Shown one piece after another: positions 16,384 through 24,081 of a stretch of DNA of 64,000 nt (position 1 is the stretch's first letter; every line of letters starts with the position of its first letter). Source of the stretch: Streptomyces sp. A012304 (lineage in GTDB: Bacteria; Actinomycetota; Actinomycetes; Streptomycetales; Streptomycetaceae); NCBI RefSeq assembly GCF_026008495.1, contig NZ_BQUN01000188.1, positions 54,951 through 118,950 on the forward strand, in the 5' to 3' direction. Position numbers and translations under genes: made by a program. Below the pieces are notes generated by a model, which saw only the letters and a program-made list of their open reading frames with translations, was not told the origin of the DNA and searched no databases.

Positions 16384-17283
16384 GATCTCCAGCACCTGGA
16401 TCGCCCACGGCGTGAACCCGCCCGCCTCCGGGTCCGGCTTGTACTGCGCGAACCCCGGCAGCCCGTTGACCTGCACCGGCAGCAGACGGGAGCCCGCGCA
16501 CGCCGAACCGAGCGTGGTCATGAAGCCCGTGATGTCGCCGTGGCCGGTCAGCCAGAGGTCGAACGGCGGCATCGTCATCACGGCGTCCTCGTGCAGGAGG
16601 GCCGTCAGCGCGGTCATGTCGTAGCCCTCGAACGCGGCCACATAGCGCTCCAGGAGCTTCTGCTGCCGCTCGTCCAGCGGGTCGGAGACCGCCGCGTCGG
16701 CGCCCGCGTCCGCCCGTTCGGCGAGGGTCGCGCGGGCCCGCTGGAGCGCGCTGTTCACCGAGGCGACCGAGGTGTCGAGCAGCTCGGCGACCTCGCTCGC
16801 CTTCCACGCCAGCACCTCGCGCAGGATCAGCACCGCCCGCTGCTTGGGCGGCAGCTGCTGCAACGCGGCCATGAAGGCCAGCCGCACGGACTCCTTGGCC
16901 ACGGCCGCCTCCGCCGGGTCCTCCACCGTGGGCAGTACACGTGCGTCCGGCATCGGCTCCAGCCAGGTGTTGTCGGGGCGGGGCGAGAGGGCCGCCTGGG
17001 CGAGCGGCGTCGACTCGCTCAGGTCCATCGGCCGGGCGCGCTTGTTGCCCGCCGTGAGCATGTCCAGGCAGACGTTCGTCGCGATGCGGTAGAGCCACGA
17101 GCGCAGGCTGGAGCGGCCCTCGAACTTGTCGTAGTTCCGCCAGGCGCGCACCAGGGTGTCCTGCACCGCGTCCTCCGCCTCGAAGGAGGAGCCCAGCATC
17201 CGGTAGCAGTAGCCGGTCAGCTCGACCCGGTGCTTCTCCAGCCTGATGTCGAGGTCGTCCACCGTCGCCGTACCGTCACTCAT
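16267..17283 (-). CDS. ECF sigma factor with SnoaL-like C-terminal domain (SigG/TIGR02960 type)
   Basis: 338 aa. Region 2 (LTGYCYRMLGSSFEAEDAVQDTLVRAWRNYDKFEGRSSLRSWLYRIATNVCLDML) and region 4 (LPPKQRAVLILREVLAWKASEVAELLDTSVASVNSALQRAR) flank a long linker with a Pro-rich segment. Residues about 205-330 form a SnoaL/NTF2-like domain (ERYVAAFEGYDMTALTALLHEDAVMTMPPF). Members regulate through this fused C-terminal domain rather than a classical anti-sigma factor. ATG at 17283. Resembles mycobacterial SigG. Target promoters unknown. Confidence 0.88.
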   Translation of the reverse strand: MSDGTATVDDLDIRLEKHRVELTGYCYRMLGSSFEAEDAVQDTLVRAWRNYDKFEGRSSLRSWLYRIATNVCLDMLTAGNKRARPMDLSESTPLAQAALSPRPDNTWLEPMPDARVLPTVEDPAEAAVAKESVRLAFMAALQQLPPKQRAVLILREVLAWKASEVAELLDTSVASVNSALQRARATLAERADAGADAAVSDPLDERQQKLLERYVAAFEGYDMTALTALLHEDAVMTMPPFDLWLTGHGDITGFMTTLGSACAGSRLLPVQVNGLPGFAQYKPDPEAGGFTPWAIQVLEISDGRLTGFHFFLDTQRWFPLFGLPLHLEAESDEVQQGA

Positions 17284-17414
17284 CGTCGTCCACCCACCCC
17301 TGTGGCCGTTCTGTCACGCGCCTGTGCGCCCAGCACTTCGGAAGCTACCGCAGCCCACTGACAACGGCCCCCCGAGCCGACGAAGCCGCAGGTCAGGGCC
17401 GCTCCCAGTGGCGC

Positions 17415-17530
17415 TCAGTCCAGCTGCCGCACGGACATCAGCAGATGCCGGTGGACCTCCGGCGCGTCCGCCGCGCCCAGCAGCGCCCGCTGCCCCGTCC
17501 CCAGCAGCTCCAGCCGCAGCACCGGACCCT
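17415..17530 (-). pseudogene. Possible C-terminal remnant of a lost gene
   Basis: The minus strand reads an open, codon-biased stretch ending ...EVHRHLLMSVRQLD-stop at 17415, with LRLELLGTGQRALLGAAD before it. It looks like a real protein C-terminus, but no start codon with a ribosome site and no conserved upstream domain can be found; the frame dissolves into GC-rich repeats beyond about 17540. I do not recognise the family. The rest of 17284-17633 shows nothing else. Confidence 0.3.
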
Positions 17531-17633
17531 GAACAGGGGAAACGTGAAGATGAAGCGAGGAGAGGAGGCGCGCGCCGAAGGGACACGAACACGCGCGGAG
17601 GGGACACGAGGAAGTGGCGCGCGGAAGCGGGCC

Positions 17634-18902
17634 TCAGCGCGCGCCCGCCACAACCTCCCGCCGCGCCGCCCGCGTCCCCAACACCGTGATCGTCACGACG
17701 CCGAGCACCGCGAGCACGCCGACCCCGACCGTGCCGGCCCAGCCGCCCGCGTGGAAGGCCATGGCACCGACCGTGCTGCCCACGCTGGAGCCGATGTAGT
17801 ACGCCGACTGGTACAGGGCGGAGGCCTGCGCCCGCCCGGTCGTCGCCGCCTTGCTGACCGCCGAGGACGCCACCGCGTGCCCCGCGAAGAAGCCCGCCGT
17901 GATCAGCACCAGGCCCGCCAGGACCGGCGCCAGCGAGTCCGCGAGGGAGAGCAGCAGGCCCGTCGCCGTGGTACCGCCCGCCAGGTACAGCGCGCCGCGC
18001 CGGCCCAGGCGGCCCACCAGCCGGCCCGCGGCGGACGCCGACACCGTCCCGACCAGGTACACCAGGAAGATCGAGCCGACGATGCCCTGCGGCAGCGAGA
18101 ACGGCGCCTCCGTGAGCCGGTACCCGATGACGGTGTACACCCCGCCGAAGACGGTCATGAACAGCGCGCCGATCGCGTACAGCCGGCGCAGCAGGGGGTC
18201 GGCCAGGTGGTCGCGGACCGTGCGGGCCAGGACCCGCGGGCGCAGTGAGCCCGGCGTGAAGTGCCGGGGCGCCGGCAGCAGCAGCCGGAAGGCCACCGCG
18301 CACGCCACCGCGACCGCGCCGATCACCCCGACGGCGACCCGCCAGCCCCACTCCTGCGCGACCCAGCCGGTGATGACCCGGCCGCTCATCCCGCCGACGC
18401 TGTTGCCGGCCACGAACAGACCGATCGCCGTGACCAGCGCCCGCGGCCGCACCTCCTCCGCGAGATACGCGGTCGCCGACGCGGGCAGCCCGGCCAGCGC
18501 CGCGCCCTGAAGGCCGCGCAGCACGACCAGGGCGCCCAGCGACGGGGCGAACGGCACCAGCACCCCGAGGCCCACCGCGACGCCCAGCGAGGCCGTCATC
18601 ACCGCACGGCGGCCGTAGCGCTCCGACAGGGCGCTCATCGGCAGGACGAACAGCGCCAGCCCGCCGGTCGCCGCCGCCACCGTCCAGCTCGCCTCGCTCG
18701 CCGCGACCCCGAACTCACCCGAGATCAACGGCAGCAGCGCCTGCGTGGAGTACAGCAGGGCGAAGGTCGCCACACCGGCGAGGAAGAGGGCGAGGCTCAT
18801 CCGGCGGTAGCCGGGGCCACCCGGGGCCATGCGGGAGTCGGAGGGAGGAACGAACGTGCCGGCGCCCACGGTGGTGGACGCCCCGGTACTGGCGGGAGAC
18901 AT
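17634..18902 (-). CDS. MFS transporter (YnfM-like drug/metabolite exporter)
   Basis: 422 aa, twelve predicted transmembrane segments after a 30-residue cytoplasmic N-terminus. Typical 2-3 loop SALSERYGRRAVMTASL and, in the second half, GRLVGRLGRRGALYLAGG. The start region LALFLAGVATFALLYSTQALLPLISGEF is characteristic of the YnfM-type proton antiporters. Divergent from a LysR regulator with only 63 bases between starts, so it is probably that regulator's target. Substrate unknown. Confidence 0.87.
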   Translation of the reverse strand: MSPASTGASTTVGAGTFVPPSDSRMAPGGPGYRRMSLALFLAGVATFALLYSTQALLPLISGEFGVAASEASWTVAAATGGLALFVLPMSALSERYGRRAVMTASLGVAVGLGVLVPFAPSLGALVVLRGLQGAALAGLPASATAYLAEEVRPRALVTAIGLFVAGNSVGGMSGRVITGWVAQEWGWRVAVGVIGAVAVACAVAFRLLLPAPRHFTPGSLRPRVLARTVRDHLADPLLRRLYAIGALFMTVFGGVYTVIGYRLTEAPFSLPQGIVGSIFLVYLVGTVSASAAGRLVGRLGRRGALYLAGGTTATGLLLSLADSLAPVLAGLVLITAGFFAGHAVASSAVSKAATTGRAQASALYQSAYYIGSSVGSTVGAMAFHAGGWAGTVGVGVLAVLGVVTITVLGTRAARREVVAGAR

Positions 18903-18934
18903 GCCTCGAACCTACGGACGGCCCCGCTCATCCG

Positions 18935-18958
18935 TCCAATGCATGGAATCGCCATAAT
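18935..18958. promoter_or_regulatory. Divergent MFS/LysR control region
   Basis: A near-palindromic TCCAATGCATGGA (18935-18947) lies between the divergent genes, adjacent to CATAAT (18953-18958), a good -10 hexamer seven bases before the LysR ATG. The arrangement suggests a leaderless, autoregulated LysR promoter. Confidence 0.5.
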
Positions 18959-18965
18959 CGTTCCC

Positions 18966-19916
18966 ATGGCGCATCAGCAGAGGTCACAGGCTCGCCTGTC
19001 ACCGTCCAGTGACACAGAAGACATGGCGATGTTGCTCGCTCCGCGGCTCGCGTACTTCGCCGGTGTCGCCCGCACCGAGCACGTCACCCGGGCCGCGCAC
19101 GAGATGCAGGTCCCGCAGTCCACCCTCTCCCGGGCGATGGTCCGCCTGGAGGAGGACCTGGGCGTCGATCTGTTCGCCCGCCGCGGCCGCACGGTCTCCC
19201 TCACCCCCGCCGGCCGCACCTTCCTCACCTCCGTCGAACGCGCCCTCGCCGAGATCGAGAAGGCCGCCGACGAGGTCCGCGCCGACGCCGACGCGGCCAC
19301 CGGCAAGGTCGCCTTCGGCTTCCTGCACACCCTGGGCGCCGAGACCGTCCCCGGCCTGATCCACGCCTTCCGCGCCGACCACCCCCGGGTCCGCTTCAGC
19401 CTCGTCCAGAACTACGGCGAGGCCATGCTGGAGCGGCTGCGCGCGGGCGAACTCGACCTGTGCCTGACCTCGCCGGTCCCCGACGCCCCCGACCTGGTCG
19501 CCCGCCGCCTGGACGAGCAGAAACTCCGCCTGGTCGTCCCCGCCGACCACCGCCTCGCCTCCCGCAGACGCGTCCGGCTCGCCGAGGCCGCCGAGGAGGC
19601 CTTCGTCACCCTGGAGCCCGGCTACGGCCTCCGCCGCATCACCGACGACCTCTGCGAGGAGGCCGGCTTCCGCCCCCGGGTCGCCTTCGAGGGCGAGGAG
19701 GCGGAAACCCTGCGGGGCCTGGTCGCGGCGGGGCTCGGTGTGGCCCTGCTGCCCCCTCCGGCGGTGCCGCGCCCCGGAGTGGTGGAGCTGACCGTGACGG
19801 CCCCGCGAGCGGTGCGCGAGATCGGTGTGGCCTGGCTGGACGGCCACCCCGACACACCCCCGGTCGCGGCCTTCAAGAAGTTCCTGCTCTCCAGGAGGGG
19901 CAGCCTGCTGGCCTGA
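18966..19916 (+). CDS. LysR-family transcriptional regulator
   Basis: 316 aa. N-terminal winged HTH (about residues 25-80): LAYFAGVARTEHVTRAAHEM, VPQSTLSRAMVRLEEDLGVDLFARRGRTVSLTPAG. Then a periplasmic-binding-protein-like effector domain (GELDLCLTSPVPD, GYGLRRITDDLCEEAGF, LVAAGLGVALLPP). ATG at 18966 has no Shine-Dalgarno but a -10 element seven bases upstream, so it is likely leaderless. It ends nine bases before the converging hydrolase gene. Likely regulates the divergent MFS exporter. Confidence 0.9.
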   Translation: MAHQQRSQARLSPSSDTEDMAMLLAPRLAYFAGVARTEHVTRAAHEMQVPQSTLSRAMVRLEEDLGVDLFARRGRTVSLTPAGRTFLTSVERALAEIEKAADEVRADADAATGKVAFGFLHTLGAETVPGLIHAFRADHPRVRFSLVQNYGEAMLERLRAGELDLCLTSPVPDAPDLVARRLDEQKLRLVVPADHRLASRRRVRLAEAAEEAFVTLEPGYGLRRITDDLCEEAGFRPRVAFEGEEAETLRGLVAAGLGVALLPPPAVPRPGVVELTVTAPRAVREIGVAWLDGHPDTPPVAAFKKFLLSRRGSLLA

Positions 19917-19925
19917 ACCCCGTCG

Positions 19926-20687
19926 CTACCGCCGCAACGACCGGCCGAACCCCACGGCCAACGGCATCCTCAGCCCCAGCGGCGGAGGAGCCGCCAACGC
20001 GTCCTGTACGGGCCGCGACAACACCTTCCCGAACAGCCCGCCCATCACGAAGTCCTCCGCGAGGCAGAGCACCTCGTCCCGGTACTGGTGCAAACCGTGC
20101 CCGTCCGAGTGCACCTCGAACCGGCAGACCTCCCGGTTCGCCTTCTTCGCCCGGGCCGCCAGCCGGAACGACAGCTCGGGATCGGTCCGTTGGTCGTTCG
20201 TGCCGTGCACGATCAGCACCCGCCGCCCCACCAGTTGCTTCACCGGTTCGGGTGGCGCGGCCACGTCCTCCTCCGGCAGCCAAGGGGCGATCGCCAGGAC
20301 GGAGTTGACGGCCTCGTGCCCGCCCGCGTGCAGCGCCGCCCGCCCGCCCATGTCGACCCCGGCCAGACACACGGGGACGTCGCCGTAGCGCCGTACGACC
20401 TCTTCGGCGGCCCAGGCGGCGTCGGCGGCGAGATGGGCCTCGGTGCCGTTCCAGCCGCGGTAGCGGTAGTGCACGACGTGCACGGCGAGTCCTTCCTGCC
20501 GTCCCGCGCGCGCGAGTCTGCGCCCCAGGGCGCGCACCGAGGCGGCCGCCCACAGGGGTGAGGGTCTGCGGGCGGAGACCTCCTCGCCGCCGGGGAGCAG
20601 CAGCACCACCCCGCCCACCGTCTGCGGCTCCTGACCGATCGCCCTGCCCAGCCGGGCCGTGCGAACCGGCGTCGCTTGCTGTGCCAT
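19926..20687 (-). CDS. Alpha/beta hydrolase with Asp at the nucleophile elbow
   Basis: 253 aa, dienelactone-hydrolase-like fold: VVLLLPGGEE near residue 30 (oxyanion region), VHYRYRGWNGTEAH, CLAGVDMGGRAALHAGG at the nucleophile elbow, VLIVHGTNDQRTDP (acid) and HSDGHGLHQYRD (His). The elbow reads G-V-D-M-G, so the expected Ser is Asp, as in haloalkane dehalogenases and epoxide hydrolases, but the surrounding sequence is esterase-like. It may be a real Asp-nucleophile enzyme or have altered chemistry. Confidence 0.8.
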   Translation of the reverse strand: MAQQATPVRTARLGRAIGQEPQTVGGVVLLLPGGEEVSARRPSPLWAAASVRALGRRLARAGRQEGLAVHVVHYRYRGWNGTEAHLAADAAWAAEEVVRRYGDVPVCLAGVDMGGRAALHAGGHEAVNSVLAIAPWLPEEDVAAPPEPVKQLVGRRVLIVHGTNDQRTDPELSFRLAARAKKANREVCRFEVHSDGHGLHQYRDEVLCLAEDFVMGGLFGKVLSRPVQDALAAPPPLGLRMPLAVGFGRSLRR

Positions 20688-20772
20688 GACAGAACAGTGT
20701 CAGAAGGGCCGGTGTACTCCACCCGTCCGTGCGGTCACCGTTACGTATCGACGGAGTTGTACACCGCACGAT

Positions 20773-20794
20773 CTACGCGCGTAGGCGTTAGAGT
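20773..20794 (+). promoter_or_regulatory. Nucleoside-regulon operator and -10 element of add
   Basis: Perfect CTACGCGCGTAG (20773-20784) followed by the -10 TAGAGT (20789-20794). The ATG begins six bases after the -10, so the mRNA is predicted to be leaderless and the operator to sit between -35 and -10, suited to repression. Confidence 0.78.
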
Positions 20795-20800
20795 GCGGAA

Positions 20801-21964
20801 ATGACGAGCCAGAGCATCCACACGGGCGCCACCCCCAGCTCGGACCAGATCCGCCGGGCGCCCAAGGTTCTGCTGCACGACCACCTCGACGGCGGGCTGC
20901 GCCCCGGCACCGTCGTCGACCTCGCCCGGGACACCGGGTACACCCGCCTCCCCGAGACCGACCCGGACAAGCTCGGCGTCTGGTTCCGGGAGGCCGCCGA
21001 CTCCGGTTCCCTGGAGCGGTACCTGGAGACCTTCTCCCACACCGTCGGCGTGATGCAGACCCGGGACGCCCTCGTCCGTGTCGCCGCCGAGTGCGCCGAG
21101 GACCTCGCCGAGGACGGCGTCGTCTACGCCGAGGTGCGCTACGCCCCCGAGCAGCACCTCGACAAGGGACTCACCCTCGAAGAGGTCGTCGAAGCCGTCA
21201 ACGAGGGCTTCCGGGAGGGCGAGCGCCGGGCCCGGGCGAACGGCCACCGGGTCCGCGTCGGCGCCCTGCTCACCGCCATGCGGCACGCGGCCCGCGCCCT
21301 GGAGATCGCCGAACTCGCCAACCGCTACCGCGACCTGGGCGTCGTCGGCTTCGACATCGCGGGAGCCGAGGCCGGCTACCCGCCCACCCGGCACCTCGAC
21401 GCCTTCGAGTACCTCAAGCGCGAGAACAACCACTTCACCATCCACGCCGGCGAGGCCTTCGGACTGCCGTCCATCTGGCAGGCGCTGCAGTGGTGCGGCG
21501 CCGACCGGCTCGGCCACGGCGTGCGGATCATCGACGACATCGAGATCGCCGAGGACGGCTCGGTGAAGCTCGGCCGCCTCGCCTCCTACGTCCGCGACAA
21601 GCGGGTCCCGCTGGAGCTGTGCCCCAGCTCCAACCTCCAGACCGGAGCGGCCGCCTCGTACGCCGAGCACCCCATCGGGCTGCTGCGCCGGCTGCACTTC
21701 CGGGCCACGGTCAACACGGACAACCGGCTGATGTCCGGGACGAGCATGAGCCGGGAATTCGAGCATCTTGTCGACGCATTCGGCTACACGCTCGATGACA
21801 TGCAGTGGTTTTCCGTCAATGCGATGAAATCAGCGTTCATTCCTTTCGATGAACGGCTCGCGATGATCAATGACGTCATCAAGCCCGGATATGCGGAACT
21901 GAAATCCGAATGGCTGTTCCAGCAGACTGTCTCCACCAGCGGTTCCGCATCCTCGGAGGGCTGA
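20801..21964 (+). CDS. add: Adenosine deaminase
   Basis: 387 aa. Converts adenosine and deoxyadenosine to inosine forms. Zinc ligands HDHLDG near residue 28; catalytic motifs HAGEAFG, LGHGVRI, and VNTDNRLMSG are in order. The start is directly after a -10 element and needs no Shine-Dalgarno. The last 70 or so codons use many AT-ending codons (AAT, TTT, GAT), unlike the rest of the gene. Belongs to the nucleoside regulon by its operator and feeds purine nucleoside phosphorylase at 34.9 kb. Confidence 0.94.
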   Translation: MTSQSIHTGATPSSDQIRRAPKVLLHDHLDGGLRPGTVVDLARDTGYTRLPETDPDKLGVWFREAADSGSLERYLETFSHTVGVMQTRDALVRVAAECAEDLAEDGVVYAEVRYAPEQHLDKGLTLEEVVEAVNEGFREGERRARANGHRVRVGALLTAMRHAARALEIAELANRYRDLGVVGFDIAGAEAGYPPTRHLDAFEYLKRENNHFTIHAGEAFGLPSIWQALQWCGADRLGHGVRIIDDIEIAEDGSVKLGRLASYVRDKRVPLELCPSSNLQTGAAASYAEHPIGLLRRLHFRATVNTDNRLMSGTSMSREFEHLVDAFGYTLDDMQWFSVNAMKSAFIPFDERLAMINDVIKPGYAELKSEWLFQQTVSTSGSASSEG

Positions 21965-22104
21965 CGGGCAGCTTCTGTGCGGCATGGAATGCGGACGGGC
22001 CTTCACGATCCGTCCGCATCTCGATGTTTGCCGTCGGCGCCTTTCGGGTTTTACGGTCGGGGACCGCTCGGTTCCCCGTATCCCATTTCGAGGACGCATT
22101 TATC

Positions 22105-22461
22105 ATGAAGCAGTCTGCTGCCAAGACCATCGGTGTCGCCGCTCTCGGTGCCGCCTTCGCCGCCGCCGGTGCGGGTGCCGCCAACGCCGCCCCGGCCGTC
22201 CCCGACGCCACCCAGACCCTGAGCGGCCTCACCCAGACGCTGCCGGCGGAGAACCTCACCGGCTCGCTGCCCGGTGCCGGTGAGGTGCTGGAGCAGGCCC
22301 AGCCCGCGCTCGGCACGAGCCTCAACGCCGTGCAGCCGGCCGCCGAGCAGGCGCTCGCCACCAGCCCGACCGCTCCCGCCGCCGGTCTCATCGGCGGCCT
22401 CCCGGTCGGCCAGGGCCTGCCCACGCACGACCTGCCGGTGAACGGGATCCCGCTGGGCTGA
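22105..22461 (+). CDS. Small secreted Ala/Gly/Pro-rich protein
   Basis: 118 aa. Sec signal peptide of about 31 residues (MKQSAAK, an Ala-rich core, then AANAAP cleavage). The mature part is short, hydrophilic and rich in A, G, P, L and T, with repeated TQTL/LPxG motifs and no cysteines. ATG has GAGG 11 bases upstream. No named domain. Resembles the many small exported proteins Streptomyces releases during development; function unknown. Confidence 0.72.
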   Translation: MKQSAAKTIGVAALGAAFAAAGAGAANAAPAVPDATQTLSGLTQTLPAENLTGSLPGAGEVLEQAQPALGTSLNAVQPAAEQALATSPTAPAAGLIGGLPVGQGLPTHDLPVNGIPLG

Positions 22462-22478
22462 ACCCCTCCCGCACGCCA

Positions 22479-22512
22479 TCGGGGCGCCCCGGAGTCACCG
22501 GGTGCGCCCCGA
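22479..22512. terminator. Bidirectional intrinsic terminator
   Basis: Outer 9-bp stem TCGGGGCGC / GCGCCCCGA enclosing an inner CCCGG/CCGGG stem with a 5-base loop. Lies between the converging secreted-protein and PspC genes. Confidence 0.75.
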
Positions 22513-22534
22513 CGGCGTTCACGGCCCCACGACC

Positions 22535-22738
22535 TCACCAGGCCGCGCGGGCCGCCTTGTCCTCCGAGGGCAGCAGCAGCCACAGCGCGAGGTACAGCAG
22601 GAACTGCGGGCCCGGCAGCAGGCACGACACCAGGAAGATCACACGCATCGTCGTGGCGGAGGTGCCGAAGCGGCGGGCCAGCGCGGCGCACACTCCGCCG
22701 ATCATGCGGCCATGGGTGGGGCGGGCGAGGCTGGACAT
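22535..22738 (-). CDS. PspC-domain small membrane protein
   Basis: 67 aa. One PspC domain: RMIGGVCAALARRFGTSATTMRVIFLVSCLLPGPQFLLYLALWLLLP. The family is linked to envelope stress. AAGGAG lies six bases before the ATG. Confidence 0.85.
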   Translation of the reverse strand: MSSLARPTHGRMIGGVCAALARRFGTSATTMRVIFLVSCLLPGPQFLLYLALWLLLPSEDKAARAAW

Positions 22739-22832
22739 GTGCGGCTCCTTCGCGAGCGTCGGTCCGAGGCGGCCCGGCCGGCTGCCTCATCTGCCGTCCA
22801 CGCTACGAAGACGAACCGGACGAAGCGTCGCT

Positions 22833-23396
22833 CTACGGGGCGATCCCGACCCTGGGAATCGTCGGGGTCCGACCCTGAGCCGTCTCCGGCTCCGCGTCCT
22901 CGCGGCGCACCGCCCCCGACGCCTCCCGCCCGCTCCTGCGCCGCAGCCACGTCCGGGCCGCCGGGACCACCGCGCCGTGCGCGAGGGCCACGCCGACGGT
23001 GTTCAGCAGCAGGGAGTCGACGTCCACCACCCGGCCCGGCACACCCGTCTGCAACAGCCCGATCGCCAGCGAGAGCAGCGCGCCCGCCGCGACCGTACGC
23101 ACCATCGAGGCCAGCGGGGAGACGTGCAGTCGGCCGTGGGCCAGGGGCAGCAGGACACCCAGGGGCGCCAGCAGCGCCAGCCCCGCACCGATCCGCCGGA
23201 CCGCCTGCGGCCAGCCCAGCTCCAGGTCCGCGCGGATGCCCGCGAACGGGTGCAGATTGGTGGGCATCACCCAGGGAACGTGCAGCGGCCGCAGCGTGAA
23301 CCAGGCGACGAATACGAGGTGCGCGACCAGGAGGACACTCCCGGCCACCCGGACACGGATCGCGGCGCTGCCGCCGATGGAGCCTTGACGCTGCAC
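22833..23396 (-). CDS. VanZ-family membrane protein
   Basis: 187 aa, GTG start. Four or five transmembrane segments and VanZ-type motifs: NLHPFAGIR in an extracytoplasmic loop, then the VVDVDSLLLNTVGVALAHG helix. The founding VanZ gives low-level teicoplanin resistance by an unclear mechanism; most genomic copies are uncharacterised. C-terminus is a charged cytoplasmic tail. Confidence 0.8.
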   Translation of the reverse strand: MQRQGSIGGSAAIRVRVAGSVLLVAHLVFVAWFTLRPLHVPWVMPTNLHPFAGIRADLELGWPQAVRRIGAGLALLAPLGVLLPLAHGRLHVSPLASMVRTVAAGALLSLAIGLLQTGVPGRVVDVDSLLLNTVGVALAHGAVVPAARTWLRRRSGREASGAVRREDAEPETAQGRTPTIPRVGIAP

Positions 23397-23481
23397 GACC
23401 CCCTAGACGCGCCCCCCGGGGCTGTCGGTTCCGGACGGGCCCGGGAGGCGTGCGCCACACTCGGCACGGACCCGCGGCGCC

Positions 23482-24081
23482 TCAGCCGTCCTTGACCTCC
23501 GTCGACGGCGGTTCCTTGCTGCCCGGGCGGGAGCGGACCTCGTCCGTGCACTCGTAGCGGCGCGGGGCCTCGGCGGGGCCGCCCAGGACCACCGAACCGT
23601 CCCCCTCGGCCGCCGCCGAGTCGGAGAAGGTGCACACCAGCTGGGCCAGGGCGTAGGAGGTCAGGTCGGTGGGGGAGGTGCTCAGGCGCAGGGTGTCGTC
23701 CGGGTCCTTCGCGCCCGGGCCGCTCACCTTGATGCCGCCGCGCACGTCCGTGGTGTAGCCGGCCGCCTTCTCGGCCGACGACGGCGACTCGGCGAGTTCG
23801 TCGAGCAGCCCCTGCGCCACCAGCACCCGGCGCGCCGCCCCGGCGGCACCGTCGGGGACCAGCACACTGCGGTCCACGGCGACGAGGGAGGAGCCGCACA
23901 GCAGGAACACCCTGACCGGTACGCCCCGCGCGCTCTGCGTCGTCACGTCCGGCTCGCTGAGGGAGCAGCGCACCCGGGAGGGCGCGGGACCGAAGTCGGT
24001 CGGTACCTCGGTCGCCCGGATCCCGCAGCCGGCGAGCAGCCCGGCCAGCAGCGGAAGAGCGAGCAGGCGGCGTACGGTCAT
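23482..24081 (-). CDS. Lipoprotein of the afsQ operon
   Basis: 199 aa. Signal peptide with lipobox LLAGC (Cys at about residue 19). The mature domain carries FLLCGSSLVAVDR, LVAQGLLDEL and TDLTSYALAQLVCTFSDS, resembling GerMN-like folds but with no firm match. ATG overlaps the afsQ2 stop by one base (TGATG), so it is translated with the kinase. In S. coelicolor a lipoprotein gene also follows afsQ2; a role as an accessory sensor is inferred from position. Confidence 0.8.
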   Translation of the reverse strand: MTVRRLLALPLLAGLLAGCGIRATEVPTDFGPAPSRVRCSLSEPDVTTQSARGVPVRVFLLCGSSLVAVDRSVLVPDGAAGAARRVLVAQGLLDELAESPSSAEKAAGYTTDVRGGIKVSGPGAKDPDDTLRLSTSPTDLTSYALAQLVCTFSDSAAAEGDGSVVLGGPAEAPRRYECTDEVRSRPGSKEPPSTEVKDG

